Of a stretch of DNA of 64,000 bases, positions 51,801 to 62,688 are shown piece by piece (the stretch's first letter is position 1; every line of letters begins with the position of its first letter). Under the pieces are notes generated by a model. The model searched no databases. It was not told the DNA's origin and saw only the letters and a program-made list of their open reading frames with translations. The position numbers and the translations under genes are program-made. The DNA lies in the NCBI GenBank assembly GCA_017527065.1, contig JAFXQO010000025.1:1-64000 (forward strand), written 5' to 3'. This DNA is from Clostridia bacterium. GTDB taxonomy: Bacteria; Bacillota; Clostridia; Christensenellales; Aristaeellaceae.

Positions 51801-51815
51801 CGAAACACCATCAAA

Positions 51816-51845
51816 GCCACAGGGGCATATATACACCCCTGTGGC
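51816..51845 (-). other. Intercistronic hairpin in importer operon
   Basis: A 10-base perfect stem, GCCACAGGGG with CCCCTGTGGC, and a 10-base loop between the binding-protein stop and the M20 start. No U-run follows, so it is more likely an mRNA stabiliser or partial attenuator, giving more binding protein than downstream products. Confidence 0.75.
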
Positions 51846-51868
51846 GTCGTTCGGTTGTTTGAAGCGTT

Positions 51869-52675
51869 TTATTCGGCGGCGGCTTCCAGCTCGTCGTCGG
51901 ACTTGGTCATGTCGAGGCCGAAGTACTTGACGGAAATTTCGGCGAGCGTGCCGTCCTCCCGGGCCTGCTGGAGGATGTCGTTGATGGCGGCGATGAGCGT
52001 GTCGGTGTCCTCAGCCTTGCGCACCGGATAGGCGACCGGATCGCCGGCCAGGATCTGGACGACCTTGATCTTGGCGTCCGGATGCTGGGTCAGGTAGTCT
52101 TCGACGGACACCTGCGCGTTGATCGTGGCGTCCACGCGGCCCTGCTCCAGGAGAGCCATGGTCTCGCCCAGGGTGGAGACGTAGGTCACGGTCGCGCCGT
52201 TCTCCTCGGCGATCTGCGCGTAGGTGGAGGAGGGGGAGTTGGCGGTGGTGCGGCCCTTCAGGTCTTCCACGGTCTTGATGTCCTCATTGTCCGAGGCGAC
52301 GACCAGCACCTTGTGGGTGTAGACATAGGGGGTGGAGAAGGAATACTTTTCCGCGCGGGTTTCGGTGTAGCCCACGCCGTTGCAGGCGATGTCGAAGCGG
52401 CCGGAATCGACGCCGGCGAGGATGGAATCCCAGTCGGTCTCCTGGAACTCGGGCTCGACGCCCAGGCCATGGGCGATCAGCGTGCCGATTTCGATGTCCA
52501 GGCCGACCAGCTTGTCGTCCTCATCGTGATAGGTCCAGGGCGACCAGTTGCCCTCCGTTGCGATGATGATGGTGCCGCGCGCCTGGATCTCGGCCAGGAG
52601 GTCTCCCTCGGCGAAGGCGGAGGACGCCAGCATCATGACGACGAGCAGGACGAGGATTGTTTTGACTGTTTTCAT
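51869..52675 (-). CDS. Polar amino acid-binding protein
   Basis: A 268-residue family 3 solute-binding protein. ATG 52675 gives the signal peptide MKTVKTILVLLVVMMLASSA with FA-EGD cleavage and no lipobox Cys; GGGAGG is upstream. Typical features are GTIIIATEGNWSPWTYHDED, LVGLDIEIGTLIA, and NGVGYTETRAEKYSFSTPY. It is the first gene of the operon and delivers the ligand to the homodimeric permease. Ligand identity is unknown. Confidence 0.94.
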   Translation of the reverse strand: MKTVKTILVLLVVMMLASSAFAEGDLLAEIQARGTIIIATEGNWSPWTYHDEDDKLVGLDIEIGTLIAHGLGVEPEFQETDWDSILAGVDSGRFDIACNGVGYTETRAEKYSFSTPYVYTHKVLVVASDNEDIKTVEDLKGRTTANSPSSTYAQIAEENGATVTYVSTLGETMALLEQGRVDATINAQVSVEDYLTQHPDAKIKVVQILAGDPVAYPVRKAEDTDTLIAAINDILQQAREDGTLAEISVKYFGLDMTKSDDELEAAAE

Positions 52676-52755
52676 GGATCGAGCCTCCCTTTTTTGCCGG
52701 AATAGGGCGTTGATTTTTCGCGGTCTCAGGAACCGCTTTTCCGAAGGATGATACC

Positions 52756-52784
52756 AGCCTAACATATTCCATGAATAAAGTCAA
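52756..52784 (-). promoter_or_regulatory. Possible promoter of amino acid importer operon
   Basis: Minus strand TTGACT (52779-52784), 17-base spacer, TAGGCT (52756-52761). The -10 box is poor, so an activator may be needed. Confidence 0.4.
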
Positions 52785-52862
52785 TGGTGTGAAACGGCTA
52801 TAAAATGTTAATCATGTATGGCAATTCCGCGCATTTTTTTGCGCATTTTTCACGCCTATAGA

Positions 52863-52898
52863 TTTACATCGGTTTGATTCATTGGTATAATCAATACC
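52863..52898 (+). promoter_or_regulatory. Nitroreductase promoter with inverted repeat at -10
   Basis: TTTACA (52863-52868), 17-base spacer, TATAAT (52886-52891). The -10 box lies in the inverted repeat GGTAT-AATCA-ATACC (52884-52898), a likely repressor site. Confidence 0.8.
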
Positions 52899-52929
52899 GG
52901 CATACAATCATAATGAGGAGGCGACATAA

Positions 52930-53523
52930 ATGGACGCAATGACAGCCGTTATGACCCGAAGGAGCACCCGCAGGATGAAGCCCAATCCCCTGCCGCGCCG
53001 CCTTGTGGAGCAGGTGATCGAGGCGGGGCGCGCGGCCCCGAGCGGCGGCAACAGCCAGACCACGCGCTTTATCGTGATCGAGCGGAAGGCGGCGCTTTCG
53101 GCGCTGGCCGTTCTGGTCGAGCGGGCCTTCGCCGCCATGGCGCTTGAACCGGGGCTGTACCGCTCGCTGCGGCATTCCATCGAGGCCTCGAAGAAGGGCG
53201 GCTACGTGTTCCACTACGGCGCGCCGGTGCTCATTGTGACGGCCAACAAGGCGGCTTACGGCAACGCCATGGCGGACAGCGCCTGCGCGCTGGAGAACAT
53301 GATGATCGCGGCCAACGCGCTGGACCTGGGCAGCTGCTGGATCAACCAGCTGCACTGGCTGACCGACGATCCGTCCGTGCGCGCGTACCTCGAGGGCCTC
53401 GGCCTTGAGAAGGACGAGACCGTGACCGGCGGGCTCATCCTCGGCTGGCCCGACACGGAGGATGGCCTGCCGCCCCGCGCGCCGCTGCCGCGCACCGGCA
53501 ATCCCGTGGTGTGGGTCGAGTGA
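52930..53523 (+). CDS. Nitroreductase-family flavoprotein
   Basis: A 197-residue FMN-dependent oxidoreductase. It starts MTRRSTRRMKPNPLPRRLVE, with the RRSxR FMN-phosphate motif and APSGGNSQTTRF. The mid part has SACALENMMIAANALDLGSCW, and the end has GGLILGWPDTEDG. Substrates of this family range from nitroaromatics to quinones. TGAGGAGG precedes the ATG. It is a single gene with its own promoter. Only two bases separate its stop from the converging MATE gene. Confidence 0.93.
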   Translation: MDAMTAVMTRRSTRRMKPNPLPRRLVEQVIEAGRAAPSGGNSQTTRFIVIERKAALSALAVLVERAFAAMALEPGLYRSLRHSIEASKKGGYVFHYGAPVLIVTANKAAYGNAMADSACALENMMIAANALDLGSCWINQLHWLTDDPSVRAYLEGLGLEKDETVTGGLILGWPDTEDGLPPRAPLPRTGNPVVWVE

Positions 53524-53525
53524 GG

Positions 53526-54878
53526 TCAGCGCGTGAGCTTTCGGATCCAGCGGTAGCTGTTCACCTCGAACACCGCCACGATGCACTTGACCACCTGGTC
53601 GCTCTTGAGGAACAGGAACACCCAAACCGGGGCCAGACGCCACACATAGGCCGCCAGCAGCGAGAAGGTGATCACCATGCCCCATTGGAAGATGAGGTCG
53701 TTGTAGAACACGAAGTTGGTGTTGCCGCCGCCGCGCACGATGCCGGTGAGGCAGGGGGCCTGGTAGCAGGAGCCGATGGAAGTAAGCGAAAGCACGGTCA
53801 TGAACTGCCGCGCCAGACCCCGCGTTCCGGGCGCGACGTTGTAGAAGCTGACGATGGGCTCCTTCAGCAGGAAGATCAGCCCGCCGGTGATCAGGCCGAA
53901 GCCCAGGAACAGGCACTGCAGCGTGACCACATATTCGCGCAGGCGCGAGTGGTCGCCGCTGCCCACCACCTTGCCGATGAAAACCGACGAGGCGCTGCCC
54001 GAGCCGTAGCTCACCACCATGATCACCGAGAACAGCGACACGGCGATGCTGTTCGCCGCCACGGCCGCGCCGCCCAGGTGGCCCAGGATGCTGGTCTGTA
54101 TGAACTGGGCGATGCCCCAGGACAGGCCGGAGAGGATCACCGGCGTGGCCACGCGCACGTAGTCCTTCGTGAGCAGGCGGTCGCCCCGCAGCAGCTCGCC
54201 CGGCTTCATGCGCAGCTTTTTGTCGATCCTGAGGGCGTAGAAAAGCGTCACGCCCAATTCGCACCCGCGGGCGATCAGCGTGGCGAGGGCCGCGCCCTGC
54301 ACGCCCAGGCAGGGCAGGCCGAGCCGGCCGAAGATCAGCCCGTAATTCAGCGCGATGTTGACCACCAGCGCCATGACCGACACCGCCATGCCGATGCGCA
54401 CGTTCTCGACCGAGCGCATGGTGGCCAGCAGCACCGTCGTGGCCGCGTAGAACAGATACGACACGCACACGATGCGCATGTACTTTACGCCCTCGCTCAC
54501 GATGGGCTCCTCGCGGCTCAATAGCCGCAGGATCGGCGCGGGCAGGATCAGGCCGGCCAGCATGAACAGCGCCCCCACGGCCAGCGCCACCTTGAGGCCG
54601 ATGCCGTTGATGCGGGGGATGGGCGCGCGGTCGCGCTTGCCCCAGTACTGGGAGGCGAGCACCACCACGCCCTCGCCCACGCCGGAGACGATCATCTGCA
54701 GCAGGAACTGCACCTGGTTGGCCAGCGCCACGCCCGAGAGCGCCTCTTCGCTCCAGCGCCCCAGCATGATGTTGTCCGCCAGGTTGACGCTGTACACGAT
54801 CAGGTTTTGCAGCGCGATGAACACAAGCAGCGAGAAAAACTGCCTGTAGAACGACTTGTCCTTTGTGATGTGGGCCAT
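53526..54878 (-). CDS. MATE-family efflux transporter
   Basis: A 450-residue membrane protein with twelve segments in two similar halves. MATE features include an early NLADNIMLGRWSEEALSGVALANQ (segment 2 region) and the matching second-half stretch SYGSGSASSVFIGKVVGSGD. The family exports cationic drugs or metabolites using Na+ or H+. The ATG has GGAG and AAGGA upstream. It is last in a run with the NYN protein and another MATE. Confidence 0.94.
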   Translation of the reverse strand: MAHITKDKSFYRQFFSLLVFIALQNLIVYSVNLADNIMLGRWSEEALSGVALANQVQFLLQMIVSGVGEGVVVLASQYWGKRDRAPIPRINGIGLKVALAVGALFMLAGLILPAPILRLLSREEPIVSEGVKYMRIVCVSYLFYAATTVLLATMRSVENVRIGMAVSVMALVVNIALNYGLIFGRLGLPCLGVQGAALATLIARGCELGVTLFYALRIDKKLRMKPGELLRGDRLLTKDYVRVATPVILSGLSWGIAQFIQTSILGHLGGAAVAANSIAVSLFSVIMVVSYGSGSASSVFIGKVVGSGDHSRLREYVVTLQCLFLGFGLITGGLIFLLKEPIVSFYNVAPGTRGLARQFMTVLSLTSIGSCYQAPCLTGIVRGGGNTNFVFYNDLIFQWGMVITFSLLAAYVWRLAPVWVFLFLKSDQVVKCIVAVFEVNSYRWIRKLTR

Positions 54879-54911
54879 GTCCTTTTCTCCGCTCTCTGGC
54901 CGGTTCGCCGC

Positions 54912-55910
54912 TCAGCAGATTTTGAGCAGCATGGTGTGCTGTTCGTCCATTTCGACCACCAGCAGACCCTCTTTTTCCAGCGCCTTCATGATGTCGCTGA
55001 ATTTCTTGAAGCCGATCTGCCGCTCCTCGAAGCTGGGGTAGTCGGCCTGGATCTCCGCCTTCAATATGGACGGATTGACGCGCTCGAAGCCGTTCTCCTT
55101 GAAGCGGTTCAGCGCCTCGCGGAAGGCGGGCAGCCAGTTGCTGCGGGTCAGCTGCGGCGCGCTGCTCTCGGCGGCCGCGTTCACGCCGATCATCAGCGAG
55201 GAGGACTCCGTCCAGGCCCGCAGCTCGCTGGTGTCCTTCACGATGAGCTGGATGAACCGCCCGAAGGTGGAACAGCCGTAGTTGCGCTCGTTGAAGTCCG
55301 GGTGCAGGCGCATCAGCGTGTCCTTGAGCGTGCTGGCGTACATCTGGTCCTCGTCCTGATCCTGCAGGATGGTGATCACCAGCTTGCGCATCTCGTCCAG
55401 CGACAGGTCCGCGCCGTGGTCGGCGTCCTGCTCCTGGGCGGGGCGGGCGGTCTTCTTCGGCTTGCTCGCCGTCGCCACCGATTCCAGGAAGATGAACTCG
55501 TTGCACGCCTTGATGAATATGCCGCTGGCCACTTCGCTGCGCGAGATGCCCAGCACGTGTTTGCCCATCGCCTTGAGCCGGCCCACCAGCGGCATGTAGT
55601 CGCTGTCGCCGGAGACGATGCAGAAGCTGTCGATCAGGGGATTGGTGTAGGCCACCTCCATGGCGTCGATGACCAGCTGGATGTCCAGGTTGTTCTTCTG
55701 GTTTTTTCCGTAGCGCAGCGACGGCACCACGGAGAACGTGTTCGACAGCAGGCATTCCTTGAGGTTCGAGTAGCGGTCGGTGTAGCCGTACACCTTGCCC
55801 AGCAGTATGTCGCCGCGAATCTTGACTTTTTCAATGATGTTGTTCAGCATCGATTCCTTCGCGCCTGCGTTTTCCAGGTCGACGAAGACCGCGAAATTTG
55901 TTGTTCCCAC
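54912..55910 (-). CDS. NYN (PIN-like RNase) protein with two OST-HTH domains
   Basis: A 332-residue protein starting at GTG (AAGGAG upstream). The NYN domain (1-145) carries the acidic metal-site residues Asp11, Asp76, Asp82, Asp102 and Asp104 (FVDLENAG, NNLDIQLVIDAME, VSGDSDYMPLV). A charged linker is followed by two LOTUS/OST-HTH domains (about 172-215 and 245-330; SLKDTLMRLHPDF-like TLKDTLMRLHPDFNERNYG, ILKAEIQADYPSFEERQIGF). Such LabA/DUF88-type proteins are thought to process RNA. It lies between two MATE genes, an odd setting. The function in bacteria is poorly known. Confidence 0.88.
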   Translation of the reverse strand: MGTTNFAVFVDLENAGAKESMLNNIIEKVKIRGDILLGKVYGYTDRYSNLKECLLSNTFSVVPSLRYGKNQKNNLDIQLVIDAMEVAYTNPLIDSFCIVSGDSDYMPLVGRLKAMGKHVLGISRSEVASGIFIKACNEFIFLESVATASKPKKTARPAQEQDADHGADLSLDEMRKLVITILQDQDEDQMYASTLKDTLMRLHPDFNERNYGCSTFGRFIQLIVKDTSELRAWTESSSLMIGVNAAAESSAPQLTRSNWLPAFREALNRFKENGFERVNPSILKAEIQADYPSFEERQIGFKKFSDIMKALEKEGLLVVEMDEQHTMLLKIC

Positions 55911-55954
55911 AGATATTACTCCTTATTTGCGTCAAATGAATGGCATTTTCTTCT

Positions 55955-57346
55955 TTATGCCGCCTTCTTCTTTCCGCGCTTCCCGGCGTTCAGCCCGGCG
56001 GAACGTTCTTCCGGCGCCTTGTACCACCAGGACAGGAAGATCACGGAGGGAATCATGCCCAGTACCCAGCCGGAGGGCGCGGCGATCCATATGCCGATAT
56101 AACCCCAGAATATGGGCAGCAGCAGAGAAAGCCCGATTTTGCAGACCAGTTCCACGATGCTGGATAGAAGCGTGACCCTCACCGCGCCGATTCCGCGCAG
56201 GCAGGAATTCAGCGACCAGATGGACCCAAGGGCGATCAGCAGCGCCGCTTCGATCCGGATCATGGCCACAGCCCGTTCGAACACGGCTTCATTGCCCTCA
56301 TCCATAAAGACCAGGGCCAGGCGCGGGGCAAAGAGCTCAATGACCAAGGTCGACAGGAGGGCGAGCGAGCAGACGATCATCAGGCCCTTGCGCAGGCCTT
56401 CCTTGATGCGGTCATATCTCTTTGCGCCGAAGTTCTGCCCCGCGTACACGGAAAACGAGAAAGCCAGATTGGAAAACGAGACCGTTGCCAGCTGCTCCAC
56501 CTTGCTGCCGATCGTAAAGGCCGCCACGGTATCCGACCCGTAGGAATTGATGACGGCGGTGATGACGAACATGCCGACGCAGAGCGTGGCGCTCTGAAGG
56601 CACATGGGCACGCCGATCCGCACGTATTCGCGGATCATTTCCCTGTCAAAGCGCCAGGCGGCGGCGTCAGGGCGCAGCCGGGGGTATTTCTTCAGCATGT
56701 ATACGCCGCACAGCACCGCCGACACGCACTGGGAGAGGATCGTTGCCCAGGCGACGCCGGCGACGCCGCTGTTCAGCGCGAGCACGAAAAGGAGATCCAG
56801 GACAACGTTCAGGAGCGAGCAGATAACCAGGAAATACAGCGGCGTCCTTGAGTCGCCGATGGCCCTGAGGACGGCCGCCACCCCGTTATACGACATGAGG
56901 GCGATCGTCAGGCCGCCGACGATGCGTATATACTTTACGGAGTCATCGATGATGTTTTCCGGCGTGCCCAGAAGCCGCATAAACGGCCGGGCTCCGAAGA
57001 ACGCGATGAGCCCCAGCGTTATTCCGCCAAAGAGGACCAGATACAGCGCGTGAGAGATCGCTTTTTTCAAGCGGGCCTCCTGCCGGGCGCCTTCGGCCTG
57101 GGAGACGATGACGGACAGGGCGTTGGTCATGCCTCCGCCCATCTGCATGAAAAACATCATCGTCGAACTGGTCGCTCCGATGGCGGCCAGGGCCTCGATG
57201 CTCACATAGCGGCCCACGACGATCGTGTCCACCATATTGTACATGAGCTGGAAAAGGCCGCCGATGAACATGGGGATGGCAAAAACGATCAACAGTTTCG
57301 CGGGATCGCCCTGAGTCATATTGAGACTGGTACTTTTCTTCTGCAT
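55955..57346 (-). CDS. MATE-family efflux transporter
   Basis: A 463-residue twelve-segment transporter of the DinF/NorM type. The segment 2 block reads FQLMYNMVDTIVVGRYVSIEALAAIG, and the second half has the matching SFSNLAFSFSVYAGQNFGAKRYD stretch. ATG 57346 is right for the family; the frame runs further upstream into an Arg-rich frame that is the shadow of topB. GGAGGAAAC lies upstream. It sits 43 bases after topB and before the NYN gene. Confidence 0.94.
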   Translation of the reverse strand: MQKKSTSLNMTQGDPAKLLIVFAIPMFIGGLFQLMYNMVDTIVVGRYVSIEALAAIGATSSTMMFFMQMGGGMTNALSVIVSQAEGARQEARLKKAISHALYLVLFGGITLGLIAFFGARPFMRLLGTPENIIDDSVKYIRIVGGLTIALMSYNGVAAVLRAIGDSRTPLYFLVICSLLNVVLDLLFVLALNSGVAGVAWATILSQCVSAVLCGVYMLKKYPRLRPDAAAWRFDREMIREYVRIGVPMCLQSATLCVGMFVITAVINSYGSDTVAAFTIGSKVEQLATVSFSNLAFSFSVYAGQNFGAKRYDRIKEGLRKGLMIVCSLALLSTLVIELFAPRLALVFMDEGNEAVFERAVAMIRIEAALLIALGSIWSLNSCLRGIGAVRVTLLSSIVELVCKIGLSLLLPIFWGYIGIWIAAPSGWVLGMIPSVIFLSWWYKAPEERSAGLNAGKRGKKKAA

Positions 57347-57389
57347 AGGCTTTGTTTCCTCCGCAACAGTGTCCGCACTTTGTTTTCTC

Positions 57390-59678
<2,289 letters not shown>

Positions 59679-59742
59679 ATCTTTTCTCCGGCATGTGGAA
59701 CCGGCGCATCAGGCGATGCCGTCCGATGCGCCGGTTTGTCGT

Positions 59743-61017
59743 TCAGTAATCGCTCTCCCGCGCGCTCCATTCCACCCGCGCGCCCAGTTTTGCGAGCTTC
59801 TTGTCGATGTTCTCGTAGCCGCGCCGGATGAAGTGCGCGTTGGAGATCTCCGTCGTGCCCTCGGCGATCAGCCCGGCCACCACCAGCGCCGCGCCGGCCC
59901 GCAGGTCGGTGGCCGCCACGGGCGCGCTGGTGAGCTTGTCGACGCCCTCCACGATGGCCACCCGATCCACCACGCGGATGTTCGCGCCCATGCGCCGCAG
60001 CTCGTCCACATAGCGGAAGCGCGCCTCGAAGATGTTCTCCGTGACGAAGCTGGTGCCGCCGGCGATGGAGAGCATGCTCACCATGGGCTGCTGCAGGTCG
60101 GTGGGGAAGCCGGGGTAGTACTGGGTCTTGACGTTGATGCCCCGCAGGTTCCCGCCGCCGCGCACGTGGATGCGGTCGTCCTCGTCGCGCACGTAGACGC
60201 CCATCTCCAGGAGCTTGGCCGACAGCGCCTCCATGTGGAAGGGGATGGTGTCGGTGAGCACCACGTCGCCGCCCGTCGCCGCCGCGGCGATCATCAGCGT
60301 GCCGGTCTCGATCTGGTCCGGAATGACGGCGTAGGTGGAGCCGTGCAGCTCCCGGCCGCCGCGTATGCGGATGGTGTCCGTGCCCGCGCCCTTGACCCAC
60401 GCGCCCATGCTGCCCAGGAAGTTGGCCAGGTCGACGATGTGCGGCTCCTTGGCCGCGTTGTGGATGGTGGTGCTGCCCTCGGCGTAAACGGCGGCCAGCA
60501 TGGTGTTGACCGTCGCGCCCACGCTGGGCATGTCCAGGTGCACGTCCGCGCCGACGAGGTGATCGCCCACGGCGTTGAACACGCCGCCCTGGGTGTTCAC
60601 GTCGGCGCCCAGCGTGGTCCAGCCCTTGATGGTCTGGTCGATGGGGCGCGCGCCGATGTCGCAGCCCCCGGGCATGGGCACGTGGGCTTTGCCGAAGCGC
60701 CCCATCAGCGCCGGCACGAGATAGTAGGACGCGCGCATCCGGCGGGCCAGCTCGTAGGGCGGGTCGTAGCGGTTGATTGTCGTCGGGTCGACGCGCATGG
60801 TGTCGCCGTCGAACTCCACGACCGCGCCCAGCCATGCGAGCATGTCCGCCAGCACGTGCACATCCGCCACGTCGGGCAGGTTTTCGATGGTGCAGGGCGA
60901 ATTCGCCAGCACCGTCGCCGGGATGATGGCGACGGCCGCGTTTTTGCCGCCGCTCACCTTGACCTCGCCGCGCAGCGGAACGCCGCCTTCTATTGTAAAG
61001 AATTCTTTCTTAGCCAT
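59743..61017 (-). CDS. murA: UDP-N-acetylglucosamine 1-carboxyvinyltransferase
   Basis: A 424-residue enzyme for the first committed step of peptidoglycan synthesis, transferring enolpyruvate to UDP-GlcNAc. Lys25-Asn26 in VSGGKNAAVA and active Cys119 in PGGCDIGARPIDQTIKGW are in place, so fosfomycin sensitivity is expected. Length and the two inverse alpha-beta domains fit. A consensus-like promoter is at 61097-61125. The ribosome site GGAGG is unusually far (18 bases) from the ATG. Confidence 0.97.
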   Translation of the reverse strand: MAKKEFFTIEGGVPLRGEVKVSGGKNAAVAIIPATVLANSPCTIENLPDVADVHVLADMLAWLGAVVEFDGDTMRVDPTTINRYDPPYELARRMRASYYLVPALMGRFGKAHVPMPGGCDIGARPIDQTIKGWTTLGADVNTQGGVFNAVGDHLVGADVHLDMPSVGATVNTMLAAVYAEGSTTIHNAAKEPHIVDLANFLGSMGAWVKGAGTDTIRIRGGRELHGSTYAVIPDQIETGTLMIAAAATGGDVVLTDTIPFHMEALSAKLLEMGVYVRDEDDRIHVRGGGNLRGINVKTQYYPGFPTDLQQPMVSMLSIAGGTSFVTENIFEARFRYVDELRRMGANIRVVDRVAIVEGVDKLTSAPVAATDLRAGAALVVAGLIAEGTTEISNAHFIRRGYENIDKKLAKLGARVEWSARESDY

Positions 61018-61096
61018 TCTGTCTGCAAGCCGGATCCTCCGGCACTCCCGTCTGTTATCTCAGCGCCTGTCGGCCTTCCGACAGCATTCCCAAATC

Positions 61097-61125
61097 ATTA
61101 TAAACGCTTGTCCGTGTTCTTTCAA
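61097..61125 (-). promoter_or_regulatory. murA promoter
   Basis: Minus strand TTGAAA (61120-61125), 17-base spacer, TATAAT (61097-61102), about 80 bases upstream of the murA start. Confidence 0.82.
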
Positions 61126-61246
61126 GCGCTGTCCGGTTATTTTTCGCGGTCTGCCGGACCCCGTCAGGCAGGATTTGACCGGTCTTTGTCGAAATATGAG
61201 AAAGATGTTTTCCCGAAATCGACGCCGTAAAGGAGAAGGAACGCCC

Positions 61247-61951
61247 ATGCTGCGCACGGTGAAGGCCGGAAAGGAAACCATAGAATACGAGCTCATTCAG
61301 ACCGCGCGCGCCTCGCTCCAGCTGCGGGCGCTGCCGGACAGGCTGCGCCTGTTCGCGCCGAAGAACTACCCGCTTCGCCAGGCGGACCAGTTCGTGCGCG
61401 ACCGGGCCGACTGGATCCGCCAGGCGCGGGCGCAGCTGGACGCCTACCGTGACCGGGAGGCGGAGCGTTTCCCCATGACGGACGGCATGTCCGTGCCCCT
61501 GGAGGGCAGGCAGTGGACGCTGCGCCTTGAGACGGCCCCGCGGCGGAGCGCGCGATTCGAAGACGGCGTCATACTGCTGCGCGCGCCGGACATCTCGCCC
61601 GACGCCGTGCGCGGGCAGCTGCGCGACGCCCTCATCGAGCGCGCGCGGGCGCGCATCGAACAACGGCTGGCGCATTACATCCCGCTGATCGGCCGCCGGC
61701 CCGGCCGCGTGACCATCCGCGAGCAGCGCACCAAGTGGGGCAGCTGCTCCAGCAAGAACAACCTGAACTTCAACTGGAAGCTCATCATGGCCCCGCCCGA
61801 GGCGCTGGACTACGTGGTCGTCCACGAGCTGTGCCACCTGTATGAATTCAACCATTCGGCGAAGTTCTGGGAGCGCATGGCGCGTTACCAGCCGGATTAC
61901 GCCGTGTGGCGCGATTTCCTGCGCTCCGGCTGGGCCCACCCCTACAACTGA
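61247..61951 (+). CDS. YgjP/WLM-family metallopeptidase-like protein
   Basis: A 234-residue protein of the YgjP (DUF45, M48-like) family. The zinc motif is HELCH at 193-197 in VVHELCHLYEFNHSAKFW, and REQRTKWGSCSSKNNLNFNW is the conserved block before it. ATG 61247 has AAAGGAGAAGG upstream; the longer frame to 60773 is antisense to murA. YgjP-type proteins are thought to be peptidases linked to stress or DNA repair; the substrate is unknown. The next gene lies 33 bases on. Confidence 0.92.
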   Translation: MLRTVKAGKETIEYELIQTARASLQLRALPDRLRLFAPKNYPLRQADQFVRDRADWIRQARAQLDAYRDREAERFPMTDGMSVPLEGRQWTLRLETAPRRSARFEDGVILLRAPDISPDAVRGQLRDALIERARARIEQRLAHYIPLIGRRPGRVTIREQRTKWGSCSSKNNLNFNWKLIMAPPEALDYVVVHELCHLYEFNHSAKFWERMARYQPDYAVWRDFLRSGWAHPYN

Positions 61952-61984
61952 CGGTTTATATTATACGGAAAGGATGGAATCACT

Positions 61985-62629
61985 ATGCAGGCGGATTATG
62001 AACTGCTCTATCTGAAGGGAGAAAACGCCCTGCCCCTCTCCGGCGAATTCGACCCGGAGGCCCTGCCGGCGCCCTGGAAGGCCCTGAACGAGGCCAGGCT
62101 CGACCAGTGTCCCTGGGGCGGCGAGTACCGGCCCCTGTGCGGGGCGCGGGCGGGCTGGAACGAGAACGGCATCCACGTGCTCATGTACGCGAAGGAGCCG
62201 GAGATCCGGGCCGAAGTGACGGAGATCGGCGGCATGGTCTGCAACGACAGCTGCCTGGAGTTCTTCCTCGCGCCGGACGCGGCAAAGCCCCTCTACGTCA
62301 ACTGCGAGGTAAATCCCAACTGCGTGATGCACATTGGCCTGGGGGAGGGGCGGCATGGCCGCGCCGTCCTGAAGGAGATCCCGGCGGGCTTCAATCCCAC
62401 CCACTCCGAGCATAAAGGCGGCTGGTGGGCCGTGAGCTACACCATCCCCGCCGCGTTTCTGAAGGAACATTTCGGCGTGACGCCCGCCGCCGGGCAGATG
62501 ATGCGCGGCAATTTCTACAAGTGCGGCGACATGACCGGCCACGTCCACTACTGCATGTTCAAGCCCTACGACACGCCCAGGCCGGACTACCACCGGCCGG
62601 AGCAGTTCGCGTCGATGGTGTTGAAATAA
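61985..62629 (+). CDS. CBM9-like carbohydrate-binding family protein
   Basis: A 214-residue protein of the CBM9/DOMON-like fold. Typical features are an early PAPWKALNEARLDQCPWGGE, then NDSCLEFFLAPDAAKPLYVNCEVN, GWWAVSYTIPAAFL and the late RGNFYKCGDMTGHVHYCMF. No signal peptide is present, so it is probably cytosolic, unlike most CBM9 proteins. AAAGG precedes the ATG. It ends just before a convergent glycosidase gene, but the facing orientation gives no operon link. Confidence 0.85.
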   Translation: MQADYELLYLKGENALPLSGEFDPEALPAPWKALNEARLDQCPWGGEYRPLCGARAGWNENGIHVLMYAKEPEIRAEVTEIGGMVCNDSCLEFFLAPDAAKPLYVNCEVNPNCVMHIGLGEGRHGRAVLKEIPAGFNPTHSEHKGGWWAVSYTIPAAFLKEHFGVTPAAGQMMRGNFYKCGDMTGHVHYCMFKPYDTPRPDYHRPEQFASMVLK

Positions 62630-62642
62630 GCTCATACAACGC

Positions 62643-62674
62643 CCAGCGCCCCGGCCGTTTGGCCGGGGCGCTGG
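62643..62674. terminator. Long GC palindrome between convergent genes
   Basis: A 14-base perfect stem (62643-62656 with 62661-62674) with a GTTT loop between the CBM9-like (+) and glycosidase (-) stops. No U-run follows on either strand, so termination strength is uncertain, but position and stem suggest a shared 3' end. Confidence 0.7.
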
Positions 62675-62688
62675 CGCGTCCATGGGCG

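Noticed and set aside
52891-55755. Minus-strand open frame of 954 codons across the nitroreductase, MATE and NYN genes
   Set aside because: It crosses three well-supported genes in a different frame and has an Arg/Pro/Gly-rich composition typical of GC-rich shadows.
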